In this document: positions 26,311 through 35,262 of the stretch, in pieces | Position numbering within the stretch: the first letter of the stretch is position 1 | Layout of the letters: each line of letters starts with the position of its first letter | From: Zhengella mangrovi | Lineage (GTDB): Bacteria > Pseudomonadota > Alphaproteobacteria > Rhizobiales > Rhizobiaceae | Direction: 5' to 3' | NCBI RefSeq assembly: GCF_002727065.1 | Contig: NZ_PDVP01000007.1 | Location: 124,001-188,000, forward strand | Length of the DNA: 64,000 nt | The notes under the pieces: model-generated | What the model saw: only the letters and a program-made list of their open reading frames with translations | Database searches by the model: none | What the model was told of the DNA's origin: nothing | Position numbers and translations under genes: made by a program

Positions 26311-26433
26311 GCGCTGGTGTTTCGCCGTCGCTTCGTTGTCCTCAATATGCGTTTTGTTGTGCATTGCAACAATATCTAATTGTGCATTGCAGCCATGCAT
26401 TTTCGCATGGCTTGGTCCGCATGGTCTGCGCGC

Positions 26434-26580
26434 TTACCAGCCGGAGAAGCGGGCGCGCAGGATTTCACGCTGGCGGCGTTCCAGTTCGGCGAGGGTTCCG
26501 GAGCGGGCAAGCCAGTCCTCGTGCGCCGGCCGGCGGGCCATCGTGCTGGTGAAGAGTGTCGAAATTCGCTTCATGAACAT
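26434..26580 (-). CDS. Small DUF3563-like protein
   Basis: A 48-residue basic protein (start ATG at 26580; a second ATG at 26574 is possible). It begins MFMKRISTLFTSTMARRPAH and ends with EDWLARSGTLAELERRQREI, which fits the DUF3563 pattern of an aromatic-Leu-Ala-x-Ser/Ala helix followed by D/E-L-E-R-R. AGAAGGA lies about 8 bases upstream of the start. Function unknown; such proteins resemble DUF1127-type small RNA-linked regulators in size and charge. A promoter candidate is found 30-58 bases upstream. Confidence 0.65.
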   Translation of the reverse strand: MFMKRISTLFTSTMARRPAHEDWLARSGTLAELERRQREILRARFSGW

Positions 26581-26609
26581 GGGAGTTCATCCTTCTCGTT
26601 GATGGCGCG

Positions 26610-26638
26610 CAAATAGGCAATTTGCTGCGCCGCAACAA
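26610..26638 (-). promoter_or_regulatory. Candidate promoter and TGC/GCA operator of the small DUF3563 gene
   Basis: Minus strand: TTGTTG (26638-26633) and TATTTG (26615-26610) spaced 17 bp. The -35 box is inside the quasi-palindrome TTGTTGCGGCGCAGCAA (26638-26622), of the TGC-Nx-GCA type bound by PhaR repressors of phasin genes. Further upstream, ATGCACATGA is repeated at 26648-26657 and 26661-26670. The PhaR link is a resemblance only. Confidence 0.35.
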
Positions 26639-26719
26639 GATGGGAAAATGCACATGAGGCATGCACATGATGCATGACTGTGCAAACGGGTTTTTAACCC
26701 CTGGCAGGCGCCGGCCGGT

Positions 26720-28447
26720 TCAGGCGCCCTGGGCCAGCATGTCGACCATCTGGTCGCGCATGATGAATTTCTGCGGCTTGCCGGTGATCGTCATCGGCAG
26801 TTCGGCGACGATGCGGACATGGGCGGGCACCTTGTAGTGCGCGATCTGGCCGCGGCAGAACTCGCGGATTTCCTCCGGGTCCACGTCCTCGCCCGGCGCG
26901 GGAATGATCCAGGCACAGACGATTTCGCCGTATTTCTCGTCCGGGACGCCGAAGACCTGTACCGCGGAGACCTTCGGGTGGCGGAACAGGAATTCCTCGA
27001 TCTCGCGCGGGTAGACGTTCTCGCCGCCGCGAATGATCATGTCCTTCACGCGGCCGGTGATCGAGCAGAAGCCTTCCGCGTCGATGCGGGCGAGGTCACC
27101 GGTGTGCATCCAGCCGTCGCGGATGGCATCGGCGGTCCTTTCCTCCTCGTCCCAGTAGCCCAGCATCACCGAATAGCCCTTGGTGCACAGTTCGCCCTGT
27201 TCGCCGACCGGCACGGTGCGCCCGGTCTCGTCGACGATACGGACCTCCAGGTGGGGGTGGATGCGGCCGACCGTCGCGCAACGCTTGTCGGTGGGATCGT
27301 CGACGAAGCTCTGGAAGGAGACGGGCGAGGTCTCGGTCATGCCATAGCAGATCGTGACCTCGGGCATGTTCATGTCGGCGTTGACCCGCTTCATGACCTG
27401 TTCGGGGCAGGGGGCGCCGGCCATCACGCCGGTGCGCATCGAGGACAGGTCGCGCGGTTGCGCCTTCAGTGCCTCGAGCATGGCGATGAACATGGTGGGC
27501 ACGCCATAGCAGGCTGTGCACTTTTCCTCTTCCAGCGCCTCGAGCGCGGGTTCGGCCTCGAAGCCCTCGCCGGGAAAGATCATGGCGGACCCGTAGGCGA
27601 CGCAGCCAAGCACGCCCATGACCATGCCGAAACAGTGGTAGAGCGGCACCGGGATGCACAGGCGGTCGCTTTCGGTGAAATTGATGCGGCCCGTGACGAA
27701 GCGGGCATTGTTGACGATGTTCCGGTGCGTCAGCGTTGCGCCCTTCGGCGCGCCCGTGGTTCCCGAGGTGAACTGGATGTTGATGGCGTCGTTGGGCGCC
27801 AGGGTCCCGGTGATGGCGTCGAGGCGGGCGATGCCTTCTTCCGTGCCCATCGCCATGAGCTCGTCAAAGGAGAGGATGCCCGACCCGGCATCCGCGCTCA
27901 TCCCGACCACCCATTTCAGATGGGGCAGGTTCTTCGAGACAAGCCGGCCCGGTTCGCAGGCCGCCAGTTCCGGGGCCAGCGTGCGGATCATGCCGATGTA
28001 GTCGGAAGTCTTGAAGCTGGCCGCCGTGACGAGCGCCTTGCAGCCGACCTTGTTGAGCGCATAGTCCAGTTCGGACAGGCGATAGGCGGGATTGATGTTG
28101 ACGAGGATGATGCCGATCCGTGCCGTGGCAAACTGGGTCAGCACCCATTCATGCCTGTTGGGCGACCAGATGCCGACGCGGTCGCCCTTCTCAAGGCCCA
28201 GCGAGAGGAAGGCGGCGGCAAGCCGGTCGACCTCGGCGGCGAATTCCGACCATGTCCGGCGGATGCCCTGGGCGCGGAAGACGGCGGCCTCCCGATCCGG
28301 GAAACGGGCCGCGGTCCCGGCAAGCACCTGCGGGATCGTCTTTTCCCACAGCGGGTCGTCGGTGGGACCCACCACGTGCGACAGGCCGCCGACCGGGGCG
28401 CCGAAGGGACGTGCGGTCTCGTTTGCCTCGTTGGCGTTCTCGGTCAT
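26720..28447 (-). CDS. AMP-binding acyl-CoA synthetase
   Basis: A 575-residue ANL-superfamily enzyme. Core motifs: IQFTSGTTGAPKGATLTHRN (A3 P-loop), CYGMTETSPV (A5), MHTGDLARIDAEGF (A7), RVKDMIIRGGENVYPREIE (A8) and the C-terminal catalytic Lys in MTITGKPQKFIM (A10). It activates a carboxylic acid as acyl-AMP and transfers it to CoA. Overall arrangement resembles medium/long-chain or FadD3-type ligases annotated as fatty-acyl-CoA synthetases; exact substrate unknown. Stands alone on the minus strand; a weak GGGTT-TTT-AACCC hairpin (26688-26700) follows its 3' end. Confidence 0.92.
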   Translation of the reverse strand: MTENANEANETARPFGAPVGGLSHVVGPTDDPLWEKTIPQVLAGTAARFPDREAAVFRAQGIRRTWSEFAAEVDRLAAAFLSLGLEKGDRVGIWSPNRHEWVLTQFATARIGIILVNINPAYRLSELDYALNKVGCKALVTAASFKTSDYIGMIRTLAPELAACEPGRLVSKNLPHLKWVVGMSADAGSGILSFDELMAMGTEEGIARLDAITGTLAPNDAINIQFTSGTTGAPKGATLTHRNIVNNARFVTGRINFTESDRLCIPVPLYHCFGMVMGVLGCVAYGSAMIFPGEGFEAEPALEALEEEKCTACYGVPTMFIAMLEALKAQPRDLSSMRTGVMAGAPCPEQVMKRVNADMNMPEVTICYGMTETSPVSFQSFVDDPTDKRCATVGRIHPHLEVRIVDETGRTVPVGEQGELCTKGYSVMLGYWDEEERTADAIRDGWMHTGDLARIDAEGFCSITGRVKDMIIRGGENVYPREIEEFLFRHPKVSAVQVFGVPDEKYGEIVCAWIIPAPGEDVDPEEIREFCRGQIAHYKVPAHVRIVAELPMTITGKPQKFIMRDQMVDMLAQGA

Positions 28448-28615
28448 GGTGAGCCTCCCGTCACGATTTTATGGTTGGCGGGATGGTGGGACGCGAAGGC
28501 GTTCGTGTCCAGTGGCGAAAAGACCAAGGCGAACCGACGGGGGGTCGATCCTGACCGTTCGGCGCGCTTCCGCAGCCGGGTGGTCTGCTCCAGCGACACG
28601 TTTCGTTTTTAGGCC
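28448..28615. other. Rest of the intergenic region before the repeat
   Basis: Part of a 263-bp gap between the acyl-CoA ligase start and the shikimate dehydrogenase-like gene. It should hold the acyl-CoA ligase promoter and the 3' end of the neighbour; I see no gene or clear box apart from the repeat at 28616-28711. Confidence 0.4.
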
Positions 28616-28711
28616 GTTCCGGACGCGAAACCGGCGGCCACTTTCGCTGGAACCGGTTTTTTCGGGCAGTTCCGGACGCGAAACCGGCGGCCACTTTCGC
28701 TGGAACTGCCC
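28616..28711. repeat. Two direct copies of a 38-bp palindromic intergenic element
   Basis: Identical 38-bp copies at 28616-28653 and 28669-28706, 53-bp period, 15-bp spacer. Each copy contains complementary arms: GTTCC near the left end with GGAAC at the right end, and GCGAAA with TTTCGC inside. Copy 2 is extended by flanks to a perfect 10-bp arm pair (28664-28673 with 28702-28711), whose last base is the first base of the stop codon of the 28711 gene. This looks like a REP-type dispersed palindrome of Hyphomicrobiales; it may also act as terminator or mRNA 3' end stabiliser. Confidence 0.8.
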
Positions 28712-29547
28712 TAGTACCGGATGGTCGCGACGGCCCGCAGTTCCCCGGCCGTCGCCGGTGGAAAGCCGAAGAATTCCAGGTAGGCCGGGATCTGCTCGAA
28801 CAGCATGTCGGTGCCGACCTGCGTCATGCACCCTCGGGCGCGGGCGGCCGACAGGAAAGGCGTCTCCTCCTGCTTCATGACGACTTCGCCGACAAAGGCG
28901 GATGGCGCAATGCGCTCCATGTCCATGGGCAGCGGGTCGCCGGGGTTCATGCCCAGCGGCGTGGCATTGACGACGATGTCGTGGCCGGCGGGGTCGTCGC
29001 TGCCGGCGGTAACGGCGAGCGCGGGGTAGTGGGCCTTGAGGCTGGCGGCCAGCCTTTCGGCGCTTTCGGCGCGCGTGTCGAAGAGCGACAGGCGGGCCGC
29101 GCCGGCCCTGGCCAGCGAGGCGGCAATGGCGGAGCCGACGCCGCCGGATCCGACCACGAGGGCGGAGGACCCCTCGATTGTCCGGCCCTTGGACAGCACG
29201 CCGCGTACGAAACCCTCGCCATCGAACATGTCGCCGACGAGGCGGCCGCCTGCATCACGACGGACGGCATTGCACGATCCGCAGACCCGGACCGTGGTGC
29301 TGGCCTCGTCGAGCAGGTCCACCACGGCCACCTTGTGCGGCATGGTGATGAGCGCGCCGGCAATGTTGCGCATGCGGAAGAGCAGCGGCAGGGTGGCGGC
29401 GAAATCCTCGGCCTCGCAGCCCATGGGCACGACCACGGCATCGATGCCGTGTTTCTCGAACCAAGGATTGTAGATCATCGGCGCCTTGAAGCTTTCCGTC
29501 GGCACGCCGAGATGGGCGAGGAAGCGGGTATGGCCGGAAATGATCAC
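28711..29547 (-). CDS. Atypical shikimate dehydrogenase family protein
   Basis: A 278-residue AroE/YdiB-like oxidoreductase. The catalytic Lys is Lys72 (ITMPHK) and Asp109 is in GDMFDGEGF (usual form GxNTDGxGF). The NAD(P)-binding loop is VVGSGGVGSAIA (about 125-136). The N-terminal shikimate-binding motif (P-I-x-H-S-x-S-P) is replaced by STRFLAHLGVPTES-type sequence, so the substrate may not be shikimate. Start is GTG at 29547 with CAGGAGA upstream. It follows aroQ by 32 bases, on the same strand, so a link with dehydroquinate metabolism is likely. Confidence 0.85.
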   Translation of the reverse strand: MIISGHTRFLAHLGVPTESFKAPMIYNPWFEKHGIDAVVVPMGCEAEDFAATLPLLFRMRNIAGALITMPHKVAVVDLLDEASTTVRVCGSCNAVRRDAGGRLVGDMFDGEGFVRGVLSKGRTIEGSSALVVGSGGVGSAIAASLARAGAARLSLFDTRAESAERLAASLKAHYPALAVTAGSDDPAGHDIVVNATPLGMNPGDPLPMDMERIAPSAFVGEVVMKQEETPFLSAARARGCMTQVGTDMLFEQIPAYLEFFGFPPATAGELRAVATIRY

Positions 29548-29579
29548 GCGGGTCGTCTCCTGTCAGGTTCCTGCCAGCG

Positions 29580-30017
29580 TCAGCCGAGCAGCGTGCCCAT
29601 GCGGCGCACGGCCAGTTCGTAGCCCTCGATGCCGAAGCCGGCCATGACGGCATCGGACCGGTGCGAGACATAGGAATGATGGCGGAACGGCTCGCGCTTG
29701 TGGACCTGCGAGATGTGGACTTCGATCACCGGCCCTTCGAAGGTGTTGAGCGCATCGAGAATGGCGACGGAGGTGTGGGTAAAGGCGGCCGGGTTGATGA
29801 CGATGCCGCCGGCCTGCTCGCGCGCATCGTGGATCCAGTCGATGATCTGGTGCTCGGCATTGGACTGGAGCAGGCGGATCTCGAGGCCGAATTCACCGGC
29901 CACGGCGCGGCAGCGCGTTTCGACGTCGGCGAGCGTTTCGTGACCGTAGATCTCGGGCTGGCGCTTGCCCAGCAGGTTCAGGTTCGGACCGTTGAGGATG
30001 TAGACCAGTTTCGACAA
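29580..30017 (-). CDS. aroQ: Type II 3-dehydroquinate dehydratase
   Basis: A 145-residue type II dehydroquinase (dodecameric, flavodoxin-like fold), interconverting 3-dehydroquinate and 3-dehydroshikimate. Visible: [20 protein letters not shown] (with the catalytic Tyr in a mobile loop), [32 protein letters not shown] and [22 protein letters not shown] start at 30017 is chosen: GGAAAGG lies 8 bases upstream and the length matches the family. Paired with a non-canonical dehydrogenase, it could be catabolic (quinate) rather than the biosynthetic copy. Confidence 0.93.
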   Translation of the reverse strand: MSKLVYILNGPNLNLLGKRQPEIYGHETLADVETRCRAVAGEFGLEIRLLQSNAEHQIIDWIHDAREQAGGIVINPAAFTHTSVAILDALNTFEGPVIEVHISQVHKREPFRHHSYVSHRSDAVMAGFGIEGYELAVRRMGTLLG

Positions 30018-30124
30018 GGGACGAGCCTTTCCGGGGCAGGAGTGCAACGTGCGGCCGCGGCCGCGTTGTCAACGGCATAGCTCCAAACGGGCCGATTTCC
30101 AACCGGTGTTTGGCGGCCGCGGGC

Positions 30125-31090
30125 TCAGGCCCCCTCCGACGCCGGAATCAGGGGCGTGTCAGGCTCCCCGGAGAGGCCGGCCAGGATGAGGCCCCAGAGC
30201 TTGGCTGCCAAGGGGCTCAACGCGTGGTTCTTGCGGGCGATCAGGTGGTAGGGATTGACGATCAGCGGCTCGGCCGGTTCCAGGCGGGCAAAGCCGTTGG
30301 TTGCCTGGCCGGCCCCGAGCAGGTCCGCCACTTCGCGCGAGACAGGGGCTATGGCATCGGTGGAGGCCAGGTAGGCGATCATGACCAGAAGGGACGTGGA
30401 ATTGACGATCTCGCGCGGCAAGGAGATGGACCGGGCGAGAAAGGCTTCCTCCACCGCCTGGCGCATCGGCGTGTGCGGCGCTTGGATCACCCATTCGTAG
30501 CCCTCGAGTTCCTCCAGCGTGACCGGGTGGCATCCGTCGAGCGGGTGGCCTGTGCGGATGAGGAAATTGATCACCTCGACACGCCCGCGGCGGACGATGA
30601 ACTGGCGCGCATCGGTGCCGGCGGGAATGCGCGAGAGGACGAAGTCGAAGTCGCCGCCGAGCAGGCCGTCGATCAGCACATCGCTCGGCGCGACGTCGAT
30701 GTGGATGTCGGCGCGGGTGGCGTCGCGCTTGAGCCGCTGGATGGCCGGAACGACGTGGGCGACGGCGCCGCCGGTGACCGAGCCGACGCGGATGGTGCCG
30801 GAGCGGCCGCCGCCGACGGCCTCGACCTCGCGGGCGGTCTGCTCCATGCCGTTGAGGAGCGTGATGGCGTTGCGGGCAAGGATCTCGCCCATCGGCGTGA
30901 CCGTCATGCCCTTCGGATGGCGCTGGAAGACGGACGTGCCGATGGTGCGCTCGATAGCGGCCAGCATCCGCGATGCGGCGGGCTGCGTGATGCCCAACTG
31001 CTCGGCTGCCAGGGCCAGTTGGCCGGTCTCAGCGATGGCGCGAACGAGGCGGAAATCCCGGATCTGGAGGCGATTTGAGAGCTGCGGCAT
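30125..31090 (-). CDS. gbpR: LysR-type regulator, GbpR-like
   Basis: A 321-residue LysR regulator. The winged helix-turn-helix is at residues 5-65 (LQIRDFRLVRAIAETGQLALAAEQLGITQ-like region, helix QPAASRMLAAIE), followed by the effector domain. It is divergent from chvE, the exact arrangement of Agrobacterium gbpR, which controls the sugar-binding-protein gene in response to galactose or arabinose. I use the symbol by synteny and similarity. Start at 31090 fits family homology; the 90-residue upstream extension is out of keeping. The promoter and operator candidates lie directly upstream. Confidence 0.85.
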   Translation of the reverse strand: MPQLSNRLQIRDFRLVRAIAETGQLALAAEQLGITQPAASRMLAAIERTIGTSVFQRHPKGMTVTPMGEILARNAITLLNGMEQTAREVEAVGGGRSGTIRVGSVTGGAVAHVVPAIQRLKRDATRADIHIDVAPSDVLIDGLLGGDFDFVLSRIPAGTDARQFIVRRGRVEVINFLIRTGHPLDGCHPVTLEELEGYEWVIQAPHTPMRQAVEEAFLARSISLPREIVNSTSLLVMIAYLASTDAIAPVSREVADLLGAGQATNGFARLEPAEPLIVNPYHLIARKNHALSPLAAKLWGLILAGLSGEPDTPLIPASEGA

Positions 31091-31187
31091 ATAAGTGCTT
31101 ATCATTATTGGTATGCAGAATGTCAATCTGTGCAATTGAAATGCAAGCCGTGAGGTCCTTAACCTGCCTCCGGGATCGTGACGATCC
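31091..31187. promoter_or_regulatory. Divergent operator/promoter region between gbpR and chvE
   Basis: Immediately upstream of gbpR is ATAAG-TG-CTTAT (31091-31102), a T-N11-A-like LysR box. On the minus strand TTGACA (31126-31121) and GATAAG (about 31103-31098), 17-18 bp apart, form a plausible gbpR promoter overlapping the box, consistent with autoregulation. A second perfect 7-1-7 palindrome GGATCGT-G-ACGATCC is at 31173-31187, upstream of chvE. No sure -35/-10 for chvE is seen. Confidence 0.5.
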
Positions 31188-31254
31188 GTCAACAGGCCGC
31201 GCTGCCGACCAACCGTTGACTGGCAGCGTGTAGCGTTCTCTCGGGAGGAATTCG

Positions 31255-32322
31255 ATGAGGAAACTGATTTCCGCAATGGCGTCGCTTGTGGTCGGCGCCA
31301 GCGTTCTGGCCGCCCCGGCCCTGGCGCAGGACAAGGGTACCGTGGGCATCGCGATGCCGACGAAGTCGTCGGCACGCTGGATCTCCGACGGCGATTCGAT
31401 GGTCAAGCAGTTCACGGAAGCGGGTTACCAGACCGACCTGCAATATGCCGAGGACGACATTCCCAACCAGCTCGCGCAGATCGAGAACATGATCACCAAG
31501 GGCGTGAACGTGCTGGTGATCGCGGCGATCGACGGCACGACGCTGTCCAACGCGCTGGAAAACGCCGCTGCCTCCGGCATCAAGGTCATTGCCTATGACC
31601 GCCTGATCCGCGACAGCGCCAATGTCGACTATTACGCCACGTTCGACAATTTCAAGGTCGGCGTGCTGCAGGCCAATTCGCTGGTCCAGGGCCTGAAGGA
31701 ACGCTTCCCCGACACCAAGCCGTGGAACGTGGAACTGTTCGGCGGGTCGCCGGACGACAACAACGCCTACTTCTTCTACAACGGCGCGATGAGCGTGCTG
31801 CAGCCGATGATCGACGCCGGCGAAGTGGCAATCCCGTCGGGCCAGATGGGCATGGACAAGGTCGGCACGCTGCGCTGGGACGGCGCGGTGGCGCAGGCGC
31901 GCATGGACAACCTCCTGTCGGCCAACTACACCGACAAGCAGGTCAACGGCGTTCTGTCGCCCTATGACGGCCTTTCCATCGGCATCCTGTCCTCGCTCAA
32001 GGGCGTGGGCTACGGCTCGGGCGACATGAAGATGCCGATCGTGACCGGCCAGGACGCCGAGGTTCCCTCCGTCAAGTCGATCCTGGCGGGCGAGCAGTAT
32101 TCGTCCATCTTCAAGGACACCCGCGAACTGGCGCGCGTGACCGTGGGCATGGTGAACGCCCTGCTGCAGGGCAGCGAGCCGGAAATCAACGACACCAAGA
32201 CCTATGACAACGGCGTCAAGGTGGTTCCGTCCTACCTGCTGGAGCCGGTGGCGGTCGACAAGTCGAACTGGGAGAAGATCCTGATCGACTCCGGCTACTA
32301 CACGATGGACCAGATCAAGTGA
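31255..32322 (+). CDS. chvE: Sugar-binding protein of the ChvE family
   Basis: A 355-residue periplasmic binding protein, signal peptide 1-24 (cleavage LAQ). The mature start [24 protein letters not shown] is characteristic of ChvE/GguX receptors for galactose, arabinose and glucose. In Agrobacterium ChvE also signals sugars to VirA. Ligand contacts include TKSSARW and FDNFK regions. RBS GGGAGGAA precedes the ATG. It is the first gene of the sugar operon, separated from gguA by a long stem-loop. Confidence 0.93.
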   Translation: MRKLISAMASLVVGASVLAAPALAQDKGTVGIAMPTKSSARWISDGDSMVKQFTEAGYQTDLQYAEDDIPNQLAQIENMITKGVNVLVIAAIDGTTLSNALENAAASGIKVIAYDRLIRDSANVDYYATFDNFKVGVLQANSLVQGLKERFPDTKPWNVELFGGSPDDNNAYFFYNGAMSVLQPMIDAGEVAIPSGQMGMDKVGTLRWDGAVAQARMDNLLSANYTDKQVNGVLSPYDGLSIGILSSLKGVGYGSGDMKMPIVTGQDAEVPSVKSILAGEQYSSIFKDTRELARVTVGMVNALLQGSEPEINDTKTYDNGVKVVPSYLLEPVAVDKSNWEKILIDSGYYTMDQIK

Positions 32323-32345
32323 TCCTGCCATCCTGACGGCAGGCC

Positions 32346-32377
32346 GGCCCGCGCGGGGCAAGTTTCCCGCGCGGGCC
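32346..32377 (+). promoter_or_regulatory. Intercistronic stem-loop between chvE and gguA
   Basis: A perfect 12-bp GC-rich stem (32346-32357 with 32366-32377, 8-nt loop), with no T tract. In binding-protein-dependent transport operons such hairpins protect the upstream binding-protein mRNA and give its excess over the membrane components. Confidence 0.7.
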
Positions 32378-32415
32378 GAGCATCACTGGCATCGGCAGAC
32401 ATCTGGGGACCAGCC

Positions 32416-33936
32416 ATGGCGACGCTGCTCGAAATGCGGTCGATCACCAAGACCTTTCCCGGCGTCAAGGCGCTGGACACGGTGAACCTGACCGTGGAGG
32501 AAGGCGAAATCCACGCCCTCGTCGGCGAGAACGGGGCGGGCAAGTCAACCCTCATGAAAGTGCTGTCGGGGGTCTACCCGGCCGGCAGCTACGAGGGCGA
32601 CATCGTTTACGACGGCGCGGTCGCGGCCTTCTCGGGCATTCGCGACAGCGAGGACGTCGGCATCATCATCATCCACCAGGAACTGGCCCTGGTTCCGCTG
32701 CTGTCGATCGCGGAAAACCTGTTTCTCGGCAACGAGCGGGCGTCGGGCGGCATCATCGACTGGCGCGAGACCTTCCGGCGCACCGAAGACCTGCTGAAGA
32801 AGGTCGGGCTGTCGGAAGCGCCGGGCACGCTGGTCGACAAGCTGGGCGTGGGCAAGCAGCAGCTTGTCGAAATCGCCAAGGCGCTGTCGAAGGACGTACG
32901 CCTGCTGATCCTCGACGAGCCGACGGCGGCGCTGTCGGAAAGCGACAGCCAGGCATTGCTCGACCTTCTTCTGGACCTGAAGCGGCAGGGCGTGACATCG
33001 ATCATCATCAGCCACAAGCTCAACGAGGTGCGGCGCGTCGCCGACCGGGTGACCGTCATCCGCGACGGCACGACGATCTCGACGCTCGACGCGCGAACGG
33101 AAGCGATCACGGAAGACCGCATCGTGCGGGACATGGTGGGCCGCGACATGGCGCACCGCTACCCGGAACGCGAGCGGCGGGCCGGTGACGTGATCTTCGA
33201 GGTGCGCGACTGGAACGTCTGGCACCCGGAACATGCCGACCGGCAGGTGATCCACAATGCAAGCCTGACGGTCAGGGCCGGCGAAGTGGTCGGCATTGCC
33301 GGGCTGATGGGCGCGGGGCGCACCGAACTGGCGATGAGCATCTTCGGCCGGTCGTACGGGCGCAAGATCTCCGGCGAGGTGCTGATCCGCGGCAAGCCGG
33401 CCGACGTGTCGCGCGTCGACCGCGCCATCGATGCCGGGCTGGCCTATGTCACCGAGGACCGAAAGTCGCTCGGGCTGGTGCTGGACGAGACCATCCAGCG
33501 CAACATCACGCTGACCAACCTGCCGGCGGTGTCGTCGAGCGGCGTCATCTCGGAGACCAGCGAGACACGGGTGGCGGAGAAATACCGCGACGCGATGAAC
33601 ATCCGCACGCCGTCGGTGTTCCAGCGGGTCGTCAACCTCTCCGGCGGCAACCAGCAGAAGGTCGTGCTGTCGAAGTGGCTGTTCGCCGAACCGGACGTCC
33701 TGATCCTGGACGAGCCGACCCGCGGCATCGACGTCGGCGCCAAGTTCGAGATCTACAGCATCATCAACGCGTTGTCGGCCGAGGGAAAGGGCGTTCTGAT
33801 GATCTCGTCGGAAATGCCCGAAATGCTCGGCATGTGCGATCGCATCTACGTCATGAGCGAGGGAGAGCTGGTCGGCGAGCTGAATGCCGCCGAAGCCAGC
33901 CAGGAGCGCATCATGTCGCTCATCGTCACGGAATAA
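32416..33936 (+). CDS. gguA: Sugar ABC transporter ATP-binding protein
   Basis: A 506-residue tandem ATPase of the monosaccharide (MmsA/GguA) type. First domain: Walker [10 protein letters not shown] (37-45), signature [16 protein letters not shown], Walker [12 protein letters not shown]. Second domain has a degenerate Walker A ([11 protein letters not shown]) and an intact [16 protein letters not shown] signature with [11 protein letters not shown]. This is the normal layout for the family. It energises the ChvE/GguB importer. Confidence 0.94.
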   Translation: MATLLEMRSITKTFPGVKALDTVNLTVEEGEIHALVGENGAGKSTLMKVLSGVYPAGSYEGDIVYDGAVAAFSGIRDSEDVGIIIIHQELALVPLLSIAENLFLGNERASGGIIDWRETFRRTEDLLKKVGLSEAPGTLVDKLGVGKQQLVEIAKALSKDVRLLILDEPTAALSESDSQALLDLLLDLKRQGVTSIIISHKLNEVRRVADRVTVIRDGTTISTLDARTEAITEDRIVRDMVGRDMAHRYPERERRAGDVIFEVRDWNVWHPEHADRQVIHNASLTVRAGEVVGIAGLMGAGRTELAMSIFGRSYGRKISGEVLIRGKPADVSRVDRAIDAGLAYVTEDRKSLGLVLDETIQRNITLTNLPAVSSSGVISETSETRVAEKYRDAMNIRTPSVFQRVVNLSGGNQQKVVLSKWLFAEPDVLILDEPTRGIDVGAKFEIYSIINALSAEGKGVLMISSEMPEMLGMCDRIYVMSEGELVGELNAAEASQERIMSLIVTE

Positions 33937-33951
33937 CGGGAGGCAAGTTCA

Positions 33952-35202
33952 ATGGAAGCGGTTCACGGCTCCTCTGCCGAGACCGGCGATGCGAAGGCGA
34001 AGAGCCTGGGCATCGGCGAGTATCTGCTCAAGCACATGCGCGCCTACGGCCTGCTGTTCGCGCTCATCGCCATCATGGCGTTCTTCCAGATCGTGACCGA
34101 CGGGACGCTGCTGCGTCCGGTCAACATCACGAACCTTCTGCTGCAGAATTCCTACATCGTCATCATGGCGCTCGGCATGCTGATCGTCATCGTCTCGGGC
34201 AACATCGACCTCTCGGTCGGCTCGGTGATGGGGTTCATCGGCGCGCTGGCGGCGGTGATGATCGTCAACTACGACCAGTCGGTGCTGGTGACGACCATTA
34301 CCTGCCTGATCGCGGGCGCGGCGATCGGCGCGGCGCAGGGCTACTGGGTGGCCTACTGGAAAATCCCGTCGTTCATCGTCACGCTCGCCGGCATGCTGGT
34401 GTTCCGCGGCCTGTCGCTGTGGCTGCTCGAAGGCCAGTCGGTCGGTCCGTTCCCGCGTGAATTCCAGGTCATCGCCAACGGTTTCGTGCCCGATATCTTC
34501 CCGGCCGGGATCGGCGCGGCGCTGGCCGGCGTTTTCGGCGCCAACCGCGTCAACGTGCTGGCGCTGTTCGCCGGCGCCGTGATCGTGGCGGTGATCCTGT
34601 GGCTCGGCCTGCGCCAGCGGGCGCGCAACAAGGCCTACGGCATCGAGGACGAGCCGCGCAGCTTCTTCATCGCGCGCAATGCCATCGTGATGATCGCCCT
34701 GCTTTTCATCATGTTCAAGCTGTCCACGTTCCGCGGCCTGCCGAACGTGCTGATCACGATGGGCGTACTGACGATCATCTATGCCTTCATCACGGAAAAG
34801 ACGGTGACGGGCCGGCGGGTCTATGCGCTGGGCGGCAACGAGAAGGCGGCCAAGCTGTCGGGCATCAAGACGGAGCGGCTGACCTTCCTGGCCTTCATGA
34901 ACATGGGCGTTCTGGCGGCCATCGCCGGTCTCGTCTTCGCCGCACGCCTGAACACCGCCACGCCAAAGGCCGGCTTTGCGCTCGAACTGGATGTCATCGC
35001 CGCTGTCTTCATCGGCGGCGCGTCGATGTCGGGCGGCGTCGGCACGATCATCGGGGCCGTGGTCGGCGCCTTCCTGATGGGTGTGCTGAACAACGGCATG
35101 TCGATCATGGGCATCGGCATCGACTACCAGCAGATGATCAAGGGCCTCGTGCTGCTCGCGGCGGTCATCTTCGACGTCTACAACAAGCAGAAAGAAGGCT
35201 GA
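33952..35202 (+). CDS. gguB: Sugar ABC transporter permease
   Basis: A 416-residue permease of the MmsB/GguB type, with about ten to twelve membrane segments. Family signature SGNIDLSVGSVMGFIGA and the EAA-like GGNEKAAKLSGIKTERL cytoplasmic loop are visible, then GGASMSGGVGTIIGAVVGAFLMGVLNNGMSIMG in several pieces near the C terminus. It begins 15 bases after gguA and forms the membrane channel of the ChvE importer. Confidence 0.93.
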   Translation: MEAVHGSSAETGDAKAKSLGIGEYLLKHMRAYGLLFALIAIMAFFQIVTDGTLLRPVNITNLLLQNSYIVIMALGMLIVIVSGNIDLSVGSVMGFIGALAAVMIVNYDQSVLVTTITCLIAGAAIGAAQGYWVAYWKIPSFIVTLAGMLVFRGLSLWLLEGQSVGPFPREFQVIANGFVPDIFPAGIGAALAGVFGANRVNVLALFAGAVIVAVILWLGLRQRARNKAYGIEDEPRSFFIARNAIVMIALLFIMFKLSTFRGLPNVLITMGVLTIIYAFITEKTVTGRRVYALGGNEKAAKLSGIKTERLTFLAFMNMGVLAAIAGLVFAARLNTATPKAGFALELDVIAAVFIGGASMSGGVGTIIGAVVGAFLMGVLNNGMSIMGIGIDYQQMIKGLVLLAAVIFDVYNKQKEG

Positions 35203-35262
35203 CGGGTCCGGGCCCGGCGCTGTCGCGCGGCGGGCCGGTCACGGCAACGGAAAGAGGATCGA

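Larger units (their letters stand above)
26088..26433. other. 346-bp gap carrying a small RNA and direct repeats
   Basis: Between the DUF1176 start and the DUF3563 stop. It contains the small RNA described at 26183-26310 with its terminator, and two copies of TTGTGCATTGC (26357-26367 and 26380-26390, period 23 bp), each including the quasi-palindrome TGCATTGCA. A reading frame of about 110 residues on the plus strand across this gap has no codon or homology support. Confidence 0.55.

Noticed and set aside
26044-26379. A plus-strand frame of about 110 codons over the small RNA
   Set aside because: No conserved features, and the DNA is explained by the small RNA, its terminator and repeats.
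28616-28711. CRISPR-like direct repeat
   Set aside because: Only two copies with a 15-bp spacer and internal palindromes; no further units and no cas genes, so a REP-like element is the better explanation.
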